DNA of 64,000 nt from Pararhizobium capsulatum DSM 1112 (GTDB lineage Bacteria; Pseudomonadota; Alphaproteobacteria; Rhizobiales; Rhizobiaceae). Position numbers and translations under genes: made by a program. Below are positions 28,803 to 36,700 of the stretch, one piece after another (position 1 is the first letter of the stretch; the number at the start of each line of letters is the position of its first letter). Location of the stretch: the NCBI RefSeq assembly GCF_030814475.1, contig NZ_JAUSVF010000001.1:1385001-1449000 (forward strand). The letters are read 5' to 3'. The notes beneath the pieces are model-generated. The model did not search any database. It saw nothing but the letters and a program-made list of their open reading frames with translations, and was not told the origin of the DNA.

Positions 28803-28859
28803 CTTCAATTTTTGCACAACGGATGCTTATTTCATTCCATTGATTTGTGCAAATTGAAG
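28803..28859. promoter_or_regulatory. Long inverted repeat in the mmsA divergent promoter
   Basis: CTTCAATTTTTGCACAA (28803-28819) and TTGTGCAAATTGAAG (28845-28859) are inverted copies differing only by two extra T in the left arm. The arms are about 25 bp apart, in the short region between the monooxygenase/LysR pair and mmsA. The TTGTGCAAA core fits the T-N11-A style of LysR sites. Candidate operator for the adjacent LysR regulator. Confidence 0.55.
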
Positions 28860-28895
28860 CGTAGTATCCGCCCACCAAAACACGGAGGAATACCC

Positions 28896-30392
28896 ATGTA
28901 CGAGATCGGCCATTTCATCGGCGGCAAGCGCGTTGCCGGCACGAGCGGACGCACGAGCAATATCTACAATCCGGCGACCGGCGAAATTCAGGGTACCGTG
29001 GCGCTGGCAAGCGACGCGGAACTGGCAGCCGTTGTCGAAAATGCCAAGGCGGCTCAGCCGGCCTGGGCTGCCACCAATCCGCAGCGTCGCGCCCGCGTCT
29101 TCATGAAGTTCGTTCAGCTTCTGAACGACAACATGAATGAGCTTGCCGAGATACTTTCGCGCGAACACGGCAAGACGGTCGAGGATTCCAAGGGCGACAT
29201 CATCCGTGGCCTGGAAGTCTGCGAATTCGTCATCGGTGCGCCGCACCTGATGAAGAGCGAATTTACCGAAGGCGCCGGCCCCAACATCGACATGTATTCG
29301 ATCCGCCAGGCTGTCGGCATCGGTGCGGGCATCACGCCTTTCAACTTCCCGGCCATGATCCCGATGTGGATGTTTGCGCCCGCCATTGCATGCGGCAACG
29401 CCTTCATCCTGAAGCCATCGGAACGCGATCCCTCCGTTCCGATGCGCCTTGCCGAACTGATGATCGAAGCCGGCCTGCCGGCGGGCATCCTCAACGTCGT
29501 CAACGGCGACAAGGGTGCGGTCGATGCGATCCTCACCCACAAGGACATATCAGCCGTTTCCTTCGTCGGCTCGACGCCGATCGCGCGCTACGTCTACGGC
29601 ACGGCTGCGATGAACGGCAAGCGCGCCCAGTGCTTCGGCGGTGCCAAGAACCACATGATCATCATGCCGGATGCCGATCTCGACCAGGCTGCCAACGCCC
29701 TGATGGGCGCGGGTTACGGCTCGGCCGGCGAGCGCTGCATGGCGATATCCGTTGCGGTTCCGGTCGGTGAAGAAACCGCCGACCGCCTGATCGCTAAGCT
29801 CACCCCGATGGTCGAAAGCCTGCGTATCGGTCCTTACACGGACGAGAAGGCTGACATGGGCCCGGTCATCACCAAGGAAGCCCAGGAGCGCATTCTCGGC
29901 CTGATCAACAAGGGTGTCGAAGAAGGCGCCAATCTGGTCGTCGACGGCCGCGATTTCAAGCTGCAGGGCTATGAAAATGGCCACTTCGTCGGTGGCTGCC
30001 TGTTCGACAACGTCACGCCGGACATGGATATCTACAAGACCGAAATCTTCGGCCCCGTTCTCTCGGTCGTTCGCGCCAAGAACTATGAGGAAGCCCTCGA
30101 TTTGCCGATGCGCCATGAATACGGCAACGGCGTAGCGATCTATACCCGCGACGGTGATGCTGCCCGCGACTTCGCCTCGCGCATCAATATCGGCATGGTC
30201 GGCGTCAACGTTCCGATCCCGGTTCCGTTGGCCTATCACTCCTTCGGTGGCTGGAAGTCCTCGTCCTTCGGCGACCTCAACCAGCACGGCACGGATTCGT
30301 TCAAGTTCTGGACCCGCACCAAGACGATCACCAGCCGCTGGCCCTCGGGCATCAAGGACGGCGCGGAATTCGTCATGCCGACGATGAAGTAA
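28896..30392 (+). CDS. mmsA: Methylmalonate-semialdehyde dehydrogenase (CoA-acylating)
   Basis: Oxidises methylmalonate or malonate semialdehyde to propionyl-CoA or acetyl-CoA with NAD and CoA, in valine, thymine and inositol breakdown; cytoplasmic. The 498 residues match MmsA exactly in length. The catalytic Cys lies in GERCMAIS near residue 284, and ITPFNFPAMIPMWM and NCGSGERC-like aldehyde dehydrogenase blocks are intact. The ATG at 28896 follows GGAGGA, so an upstream extension is rejected. Likely controlled by the divergent LysR gene. Confidence 0.94.
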   Translation: MYEIGHFIGGKRVAGTSGRTSNIYNPATGEIQGTVALASDAELAAVVENAKAAQPAWAATNPQRRARVFMKFVQLLNDNMNELAEILSREHGKTVEDSKGDIIRGLEVCEFVIGAPHLMKSEFTEGAGPNIDMYSIRQAVGIGAGITPFNFPAMIPMWMFAPAIACGNAFILKPSERDPSVPMRLAELMIEAGLPAGILNVVNGDKGAVDAILTHKDISAVSFVGSTPIARYVYGTAAMNGKRAQCFGGAKNHMIIMPDADLDQAANALMGAGYGSAGERCMAISVAVPVGEETADRLIAKLTPMVESLRIGPYTDEKADMGPVITKEAQERILGLINKGVEEGANLVVDGRDFKLQGYENGHFVGGCLFDNVTPDMDIYKTEIFGPVLSVVRAKNYEEALDLPMRHEYGNGVAIYTRDGDAARDFASRINIGMVGVNVPIPVPLAYHSFGGWKSSSFGDLNQHGTDSFKFWTRTKTITSRWPSGIKDGAEFVMPTMK

Positions 30393-30439
30393 AGCTATGC
30401 GGGGAGGGGCTTCTTCGGAGGCCTTTTCTTGTTTTGCAA

Positions 30440-30470
30440 ATAAAAAGGCAGCGTCCTCACGGTCGCTGCC
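30440..30470 (-). terminator. Terminator of the iron-binding protein gene
   Basis: On the minus strand GGCAGCG pairs with CGCTGCC (30464-30470 and 30447-30453 on the plus strand), followed by TTTTTATTT. Lies 29 bp past the stop at 30499. Confidence 0.75.
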
Positions 30471-30498
30471 GTTGCTATTTCCAGAGGGCGATAACGAA

Positions 30499-31539
30499 TT
30501 ACATCGCCGGCCCGTCGTTATAGCCAACCTTGTCCACCAGCTCGGAAGCCTTCTTGCGGTTGGCGGCGATATCGGCAAGCGGCAGCGGATCCGGCTTGAT
30601 CGGTCCGAAGGACTTGACGATGTCCGCCGGCTCGGAGCCCGGCAGGACCGGATATTCGAAGACCTGCTCCGCATAGATGTGCTGAGCTTCTCCCGAAGCG
30701 AGGAATTCCATCAGCTTGATGGCGTTGTCCTTGTTCGGGGCGTTCTTGGCGAGCGCCATGCCCGAGATATTGACATGCGTGCCGCGATCCTTGGCATTGG
30801 GGAAGAGCACCTTGATCGCGCCTGCCCAATCCTTCTGTTCCGGCTCGAGTTCGTCGGTCATCATCAGGCCGACATAGTAGGTGTTGCCGAGCGCGATGTC
30901 GCATTCGCCGGCATAGATGGCCTTGGCCTGGTCACGATCCGTGCCATCAGGCTTGCGCGCAAGGTTGTTCTTCAGGTCCGTCAGCCACTTTTCGGTATAA
31001 GCTTCGCCGTGATGGGCGATCATCGATGCGAACAGGCCGATATTGTAGGAATGCTGGCCGTCGCGAGTGCAGATCTTGCCCTTCCATTTCGGATCGGCCA
31101 GTTCCTCATAGGTGATATCGTTCTGGGCAACGCGTTCCTTGGAGGCATAGACGACGCGGCCGCGCGTCGTCAGGCCGAACCAGTCGCCGTCTGGATCGCG
31201 GTAATTGGCCGGAATGTCCTTATTGATGATCTCGCTGTTGACCGGCTGCGTGACGCCGCCTTCCTTGGCCTCCGTCAGCCGGGCGATATCGACCGTCAGG
31301 ATGATGTCTGCAGGCGAGTTTGCGCCCTCAGCCTGGATGCGTTCCACGAGGCCTTTGTCAAGAAACAGCACGTTCGGGGTGATACCTGTTTCCTTCTCGA
31401 ATGTATCGAGCAGCGGCTGAATGAGCTCCGGCTGGCGATAGGAGTAGATGTTGACCTCGCCGTCCGCCAGCGCGTGGCTTGCCGATGCAGCGGCAGCCAT
31501 CAGCGACAGGATGGCGGCGCGGGTTCCTGTTCGTGCCAT
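30499..31539 (-). CDS. Iron(III) ABC transporter substrate-binding protein (FbpA/FutA-like)
   Basis: Periplasmic ferric-iron receptor, 346 residues. Signal peptide (MARTGTRAAILSLMAAAASASHALA) followed by VNIYSYRQPELIQPLL, the typical FutA/FbpA opening. Conserved tyrosines (NTYYVGLM region, about residue 225) are the usual iron ligands. The ATG at 31539 follows GGGAGAA. It diverges from rirA, the rhizobial iron repressor, which strongly supports an iron role. No permease or ATPase adjoins it; the double-domain permease at 11.9 kb is a possible partner. Confidence 0.87.
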   Translation of the reverse strand: MARTGTRAAILSLMAAAASASHALADGEVNIYSYRQPELIQPLLDTFEKETGITPNVLFLDKGLVERIQAEGANSPADIILTVDIARLTEAKEGGVTQPVNSEIINKDIPANYRDPDGDWFGLTTRGRVVYASKERVAQNDITYEELADPKWKGKICTRDGQHSYNIGLFASMIAHHGEAYTEKWLTDLKNNLARKPDGTDRDQAKAIYAGECDIALGNTYYVGLMMTDELEPEQKDWAGAIKVLFPNAKDRGTHVNISGMALAKNAPNKDNAIKLMEFLASGEAQHIYAEQVFEYPVLPGSEPADIVKSFGPIKPDPLPLADIAANRKKASELVDKVGYNDGPAM

Positions 31540-31803
31540 GTTGTTTTCTCCCACAGATTGATTTCTAACCTAACTCAATTGATCATCTTTTGCCGAGTGC
31601 TATGTTGAGCGTCAACAGCGAGGGTGGGGCTTTCACGGCAATATGATTTTTCTGTGTTTCTGGAATTGTTCCAAACTATCTTAAGCCCTATATAGAACCG
31701 TGGTGTTTGTACGGGATTCTCCTGTGCGCGCACCTGCAACAAGGGGCGATGACTGCGAGACTTGAGGAGGTCTTCGCGCCGTTATCCCAAGCCGGAGTAT
31801 ATG
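31540..31803. promoter_or_regulatory. Divergent iron-binding protein/rirA promoter region with two palindromes
   Basis: 264 bp holding several dyads. GTTGA-GCG-TCAAC spans 31604-31616. TGGAA-TTG-TTCCA spans 31661-31673 inside TTTCTGGAATTGTTCCAAAC, which has the spacing and shape of an Irr iron-control element (TTAGAA-N3-TTCTAA). TCAATTGA is at 31575-31582. Irr represses rirA in Agrobacterium, so the second palindrome is a candidate Irr site. Confidence 0.45.
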
Positions 31804-32271
31804 ATGCGCCTGACAAAGCAAACGAATTACGCAGTCCGCATGCTCATGTATTGCGCTGCAAATGACGGCCATCTCAGCCGCATTCCGGAAATCGCCAGGG
31901 CTTACGGCGTGTCCGAGCTTTTCCTGTTTAAGATACTGCAGCCGCTTAACAAGGCGGGACTGGTCGAGACCGTGCGCGGCCGAAACGGTGGCGTGCGTCT
32001 CCCGCGACCTGCCGATCAGATTACGCTTTTCGATATCGTGAAAGTCACCGAAGACAGCTTCGCCATGGCGGAATGTTTCGAGGCGGGCGAGATCGACTGT
32101 CCGCTCGTTGACAGCTGTGGTCTGAATGCTGCGCTGCGCAAGGCGCTCAACGCCTTCTTCGAGGTGCTTCAGCGGTACACGATCGATGATCTGGTCAAGG
32201 CTCGCCCGCAGATCAACTTCCTGCTCGGCCTCGAAGCCGCGCCACCGAAGGCGCAGATCGCTGCAGCCTGA
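31804..32271 (+). CDS. rirA: Iron-responsive Rrf2-family regulator RirA
   Basis: A 155-residue Fe-S-dependent repressor of iron uptake genes in rhizobia. Winged helix at the N-terminus (MRLTKQTNYAVRMLMYCAAN) and three conserved cysteines near residues 91, 99 and 105 (AECFEAGEIDCPLVDSCG) that hold the cluster. The second of two tandem ATGs (31804) has the better spacing from GGAG. Divergent from the iron-binding protein gene, a likely target. A strong terminator follows. Confidence 0.93.
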   Translation: MRLTKQTNYAVRMLMYCAANDGHLSRIPEIARAYGVSELFLFKILQPLNKAGLVETVRGRNGGVRLPRPADQITLFDIVKVTEDSFAMAECFEAGEIDCPLVDSCGLNAALRKALNAFFEVLQRYTIDDLVKARPQINFLLGLEAAPPKAQIAAA

Positions 32272-32293
32272 TAGCTTCTTTGCATGGAAAATG

Positions 32294-32329
32294 ACAAAGG
32301 CCCGGTGTTTGCCGGGCCTTTGTCGTTTT
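32294..32329 (+). terminator. Terminator of rirA
   Basis: ACAAAGGCCCGG (32294-32305) pairs perfectly with CCGGGCCTTTGT (32312-32323) around TGTTTG, followed by CGTTTTG. Confidence 0.85.
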
Positions 32330-32349
32330 GTAGAATGGTGACGCGTTGC

Positions 32350-32739
32350 TCAGCCGCGGCTAAGGTACTCGCGCAGGATGAATTCGATCGCCGTGGGGTC
32401 CATCTCGGCCTTGTCCAGCCGGAAGTCCACGCCATAGTCCTCGAATTTCTGGAAGTAGGGGTCGGCCAGCGACGAGGAGATGACGCCGATCGGGCCGATG
32501 AAGCCGCTCTGGCGCATGGCAGGAACGGTCTCGCGAAAGTCCCGTTGCGGCTGAAGGCGATTGTCCATCAGGACCATGGAGACCGGCTTTCCGGACGTGA
32601 TGAAGGAAAGCGCATCGTCGATCGTCTCGCAGTAGTGCAGCTCGATCTTGATAGCGGTGACTTTCCTGATCAAGCCGCGCAGGATGAGGTTTTCAGCCGG
32701 ATCGTCATCGACGAGCAGTATATGGATCGGTTCTATCAT
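32350..32739 (-). CDS. Single-domain response regulator
   Basis: A 129-residue CheY-like receiver. Acidic pair in LVDDDP near residue 11, phospho-acceptor Asp in VLMDNRL near residue 58, SSSLADP at the Thr/Ser position, and a conserved Lys (LDKAEMD) near 112. It has no output domain. It follows a LuxR-type regulator on the same strand by 65 bp, so the two may share a transcript. No histidine kinase adjoins it. The ribosome site is weak. Confidence 0.75.
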   Translation of the reverse strand: MIEPIHILLVDDDPAENLILRGLIRKVTAIKIELHYCETIDDALSFITSGKPVSMVLMDNRLQPQRDFRETVPAMRQSGFIGPIGVISSSLADPYFQKFEDYGVDFRLDKAEMDPTAIEFILREYLSRG

Positions 32740-32804
32740 TTGTATCTTGATCGTTCCGGTTACTGAAAGGGCTGGATGCTTGGATCGGCATTGCGCCGGG
32801 CTGA

Positions 32805-33515
32805 CTACTGTATGATCTGCTCGCGGATCGCCTTCGCCACCATCTGGGTGCGATTGACCACATCGAGCTTCTTCAAAATCGTTGCCGTATGCGAATTGAC
32901 GGTGTGTTCCGAGACGGAAACGATCAAGGCGATCTCGCTGGCCGTTTTTCCATGGGAAATCCAGCGCAGGATTTCCGTTTCGCGGGGCGTCAGGCCAAGG
33001 CCGGTCTTGTTCGAGAGCACCTGGCGGTAAAAATAGTCGAAGGCACAGGTTGCGTCGTAGCAGAGCTCGAAATGTTCCTGCCGGGAGATATCCTCGATAT
33101 CTCCGAGGAACAGCACGGCATAACGGGCGCCGTTCGTGCCGTGGACCGGCACGCAAAGCAGGATATCGAAGCCCAGCTGGGCCAGAAGATTGCTGCCATT
33201 GCCGAGATGCGGATCGTCGGATTTCCATACGGAGGATATGGCGGACTTGTGCAGGCTCCGAAAGACAACGGAATCGCCGAAACGATGGCGCTTGTCATAT
33301 TCCTCGGCCAGCCCTGAAGGCATGTCGTGCAGCGCCAGACGATTGGAGAGCATGCAGGCGTCGGCTTCGTTGCCCAACTGCAGGATGCCGAAGTGCTCAA
33401 ATCCGAAGCGCAGGGTCATGGTGTGAAAAATGCGGAAGAAATCCACACGATTCAACGCCTTCTCAAGATCGCTGTCGAAGTCGTAACGCCGATGATTTTT
33501 CACCAGATTTGCCAC
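32805..33515 (-). CDS. LuxR-type transcriptional regulator (solo)
   Basis: A 236-residue regulator. The N-terminal autoinducer-binding-like domain (about residues 15-160) is followed by a LuxR helix-turn-helix (LTPRETEILRWISHGKTASEI, about 172-232). Of the invariant AHL-binding positions, Tyr, Asp and the second Trp are visible (EEY, GDS, VWK), but the first Trp and the Pro after Asp are replaced. No luxI-type gene is nearby. It may sense a non-AHL ligand or none. GTG start at 33515 with GGAGG about 12 nt upstream. Confidence 0.82.
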   Translation of the reverse strand: MANLVKNHRRYDFDSDLEKALNRVDFFRIFHTMTLRFGFEHFGILQLGNEADACMLSNRLALHDMPSGLAEEYDKRHRFGDSVVFRSLHKSAISSVWKSDDPHLGNGSNLLAQLGFDILLCVPVHGTNGARYAVLFLGDIEDISRQEHFELCYDATCAFDYFYRQVLSNKTGLGLTPRETEILRWISHGKTASEIALIVSVSEHTVNSHTATILKKLDVVNRTQMVAKAIREQIIQ

Positions 33516-33997
33516 GAATCGAAAGCTCCCTCCTTAACGCACGCAATGCGAGTTTAGCTTGCGTCTGACGATAAGCAACTGCTTCACGGGTTGAAACCAG
33601 AAGATGAATTTGGGAGAGGGCGAAGATGTGATGGGAGTGGGAGGACCGTTGTAGAGTGCCTGCAAGTTCCCCGCCTGGGCCCTGCAAGCTGGCCAGTCCT
33701 CCCGGCCCCGCGAGAAGGCTTATCGCACAGGCCGCTTTTGCCCTCTATCCGTGTACCTTGGGATTGACTTTTGATTTTCGGCGGCTGCGATTCGACATCC
33801 TCAAGGTTATGCGAATCGAAAAAGTCGTTGATAGCGCCATTAAGGCCGTTTTGAGAAGAATTTTCCAGTTGGACAAATTATCCGAGAGCCTTATTGCAAA
33901 GCCTCGCTAAATATCGTTCCATCCGGCCTTGACCGGACGCAACGTCGTTCAGCGTCAAAAAAATACGAGAACAAGAACAAAGCTGGGAAGCAAGCTC
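33516..33997. other. 482-bp intergenic region before dppA
   Basis: No credible gene: an 84-codon plus-strand frame (33656-33910) lacks a ribosome site. An imperfect dyad ACGCAA-N12-TTGCGT (33541-33564) sits just upstream of the LuxR gene and may be its autoregulatory site. A TTGACT at about 33770 is a possible -35 element for dppA, without a clear -10. Confidence 0.4.
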
Positions 33998-35593
33998 ATG
34001 AAAAAGCTCTCTACTCTTCTTGCGGCAACCGCAATCGCCACGCTGATGGCCGGTTCCGCATGGTCGAAGACATTGGTTTATTGCTCTGAAGCATCGCCGG
34101 AAGGTTTCGACCCGGGCCTCTATACCGGTGGTCAGACATTCGACGCTTCGTCGCGTACCGTCTACAACCGCCTCTTCGAATTCAAGCATGGGGGAACGGA
34201 ACTTGAGCCGGGCCTCGCTGAAAGCTACGAAGTTTCGGCTGATGGCACCGAGTACACCTTCAAGCTGCGTCCGGGCGTCAAGTTCCAGACCACCGAATAT
34301 TTCACGCCGACCCGCGAACTGAACGCCGACGACGTGATCTTCTCGTTCGAGCGCCAGTACAAGACCGACAATCCCTGGAACAAGTATGTTGCCGGCGCAT
34401 CCTGGGAATATTTCTCGGGCATGGGCTTCCCGGACCTGATCGATTCGATCACCAAGGTCGATGACCTGACCGTGAAGTTCAAGCTGAAGCGTGCTGAAGC
34501 GCCGTTCCTCGCCAACCTCGGCATGGATTTCGCTTCGATCATGTCGAAGGAATATGCCGACAAGCTGGCAGCAGACGGCAAGATGGAACTCTTGAACCAG
34601 CAGCCGCTCGGCACCGGTCCGTTCACCTTCGTCGCTTACCAGACGGACGCTGCGATCCGCTATAAGGCCAACCCGGACTATTGGGCGGGCAAGGAAAAGA
34701 TCGACGACCTCGTTTTCGCGATCACGACCGATGCTGCGATCCGCGCACAGAAGCTGAAGGCCGGCGAATGCCAGGTTATGGCTTATCCGAACGCGGCCGA
34801 CGTTGCCGAGCTGAAGAAGGATGAGAACCTGACAGTTTTGGAGCAGGAAGGCCTCAACGTTTCCTACCTTGCTTACAACACGCTTGTTGCACCGTTCGAC
34901 AAGCCTGAAGTCCGCAAGGCGCTCAACATGGCCGTCAACAAGCAGGCGATCGTCGATGCCGTGTTCCAGGGAGCCGCTACGGTTGCCAAGAACCCGATAC
35001 CGCCGACAATGTGGTCGTATAACAATGCCGTCGAAGACGACAAGTACGATCCGGAAGCAGCCAAGAAGATGCTTGCAGACGCTGGCGTCAAGGATCTCCA
35101 TATGAAGATCTGGGCGATGCCGGTTGCTCGTCCGTACATGCTGAACGCCCGCCGTGCAGCTGAACTGATGCAGGCTGACCTTGCCGCCATCGGCGTCACT
35201 GTCGAAATCGTCTCCTACGAATGGGCCGAATACCTGAAGCTCTCGTCCGCCAAGGACCGTGATGGCGCAGCTATCCTCGGCTGGACCGGTGACAATGGTG
35301 ATCCGGACAACTTCCTCGACACCCTGCTCGGTTGCGACGCTGTCGGCGGCAACAACCGTGCTCAGTGGTGCAACAAGGACTTCGACGACCTGATGACCAA
35401 GGCAAAGGCAACCGCTGATGTCGCAGAGCGCACGAAGTTCTATGAAGAGGCTCAGGTCATCTTCAAGAAGGAAGCGCCCTGGAACACGCTCGACCACTCG
35501 CTCGTCTTCGTACCGATGAGCAAGAAGGTCTCGGGCTTCGTCATGGATCCGCTCGGCATTCACCGCTTCAACGGCGTGGATATCGCTGAATAA
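33998..35593 (+). CDS. dppA: Dipeptide ABC transporter substrate-binding protein
   Basis: Periplasmic peptide receptor, 531 residues, family-5 extracellular solute-binding protein. Signal peptide (MKKLSTLLAATAIATLMAGSAWS) followed by KTLVYCSEASPEGFDPGLYT, the DppA opening. The LRPGVKFQTTEYFTPTRELNADDV block is typical. Length equals E. coli DppA. The ATG at 33998 follows GGGAAG. First gene of the dppABCDF operon; a very strong hairpin after it should raise receptor levels above the membrane genes. Delta-aminolevulinate or heme are also known ligands of this family. Confidence 0.93.
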   Translation: MKKLSTLLAATAIATLMAGSAWSKTLVYCSEASPEGFDPGLYTGGQTFDASSRTVYNRLFEFKHGGTELEPGLAESYEVSADGTEYTFKLRPGVKFQTTEYFTPTRELNADDVIFSFERQYKTDNPWNKYVAGASWEYFSGMGFPDLIDSITKVDDLTVKFKLKRAEAPFLANLGMDFASIMSKEYADKLAADGKMELLNQQPLGTGPFTFVAYQTDAAIRYKANPDYWAGKEKIDDLVFAITTDAAIRAQKLKAGECQVMAYPNAADVAELKKDENLTVLEQEGLNVSYLAYNTLVAPFDKPEVRKALNMAVNKQAIVDAVFQGAATVAKNPIPPTMWSYNNAVEDDKYDPEAAKKMLADAGVKDLHMKIWAMPVARPYMLNARRAAELMQADLAAIGVTVEIVSYEWAEYLKLSSAKDRDGAAILGWTGDNGDPDNFLDTLLGCDAVGGNNRAQWCNKDFDDLMTKAKATADVAERTKFYEEAQVIFKKEAPWNTLDHSLVFVPMSKKVSGFVMDPLGIHRFNGVDIAE

Positions 35594-35633
35594 GAGAGTA
35601 TAAACTCTGTCTGCCGCATCCGCGGCGGCAATT

Positions 35634-35667
35634 CCGGCGGCCCGAATATTCGGGCCGCCGGTTTTTA
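35634..35667 (+). terminator. 28-bp perfect palindrome and T-run between dppA and dppB
   Basis: CCGGCGGCCCGAAT (35634-35647) and ATTCGGGCCGCCGG (35648-35661) are perfect inverses, followed by TTTTTA. A leaky terminator or mRNA-stabilising hairpin separating dppA from the rest of the operon. Confidence 0.85.
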
Positions 35668-35686
35668 CTAATTGGACTAAACGCCC

Positions 35687-36691
35687 ATGTTGCGCTTTAT
35701 TTTCGGACGGCTCGCCGTCCTGATCCCCACATTCATCGGGGTTTCCATTATTGCATTCTCGTTCATCCGCCTGCTGCCCGGAGATCCGGTCATGCTGATG
35801 TCGGGCGAACGCGTGATGTCTCCCGAGCGTCATGCCCAGATCATGACCGACCTTGGCCTCGACCGTCCGATTTACGTCCAGTATTTCGACTATCTCGTGA
35901 ACCTGTTGCATGGCGATTTCGGAAGCTCGATCGTCACCAAGCGGGCGGTTCTTGACGATTTCCTCCAGCTGTTCCCGGCGACCGTCGAACTCTCGCTGTG
36001 CGCCATCATCCTGGCCGTCGCGCTTGGCGTTCCGGCAGGCGTTCTGGCTGCGGTCAAGCGCGGCACATGGCTCGATCAGACCGTGATGGGAGCAGCACTT
36101 GTCGGCTATTCCATGCCGATCTTCTGGTGGGGGCTGCTGCTTGTCATCTTCTTCTCCGGTTATCTCGGCTGGACACCGGTCTCGGGACGCATCTCGCTGA
36201 TGTATTTCTTCCCGCAGGTCACCGGCTTCATGTTGATCGACAGTCTGATCTCGGGACAGGCGGGGGCGTTTAAATCGGCCGTTACCTACCTGATCCTGCC
36301 GACCATCGTGCTTGCGACCATTCCGTTGGCCGTCATTGCCCGCCAGACGCGCTCGGCGATGCTGGAAGTGCTGGGCGAAGACTATGTGCGCACCGCCCGT
36401 TCGAAGGGCCTGTCGTCTTTCCGGGTCGTCGGCGTGCATGCGCTCCGCAACGCCCTCATTCCGGTCATTACCACCATCGGCCTGCAGGTCGGCGTGCTGC
36501 TGGCCGGCGCGATCCTGACCGAAACGATCTTTTCCTGGCCGGGCATCGGCAAATGGATGGTCGATTCCGTCTTCAAGCGCGACTATCAGGTCGTGCAGGG
36601 CGGATTGATGCTGATTGCTGCCGTGATCATGATCGTCAATCTCATCGTTGATGTGCTTTACGGCCTCATCAACCCCCGCATCCGGCACTAG
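35687..36691 (+). CDS. dppB: Dipeptide ABC transporter permease
   Basis: Inner-membrane permease, 334 residues, six predicted membrane helices. The N-terminal block MLRFIFGRLAVLIPTFIGVS and the EAA-like loop (VRTARSKGLSSFRVVGVHALRN) are characteristic of DppB/OppB. It is separated from dppC by 9 bp. Confidence 0.93.
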   Translation: MLRFIFGRLAVLIPTFIGVSIIAFSFIRLLPGDPVMLMSGERVMSPERHAQIMTDLGLDRPIYVQYFDYLVNLLHGDFGSSIVTKRAVLDDFLQLFPATVELSLCAIILAVALGVPAGVLAAVKRGTWLDQTVMGAALVGYSMPIFWWGLLLVIFFSGYLGWTPVSGRISLMYFFPQVTGFMLIDSLISGQAGAFKSAVTYLILPTIVLATIPLAVIARQTRSAMLEVLGEDYVRTARSKGLSSFRVVGVHALRNALIPVITTIGLQVGVLLAGAILTETIFSWPGIGKWMVDSVFKRDYQVVQGGLMLIAAVIMIVNLIVDVLYGLINPRIRH

Positions 36692-36700
36692 GAGGGTCTG

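Noticed and set aside
33656..33910. An 84-codon frame upstream of dppA
   Set aside because: No ribosome site or recognisable fold; best treated as non-coding.
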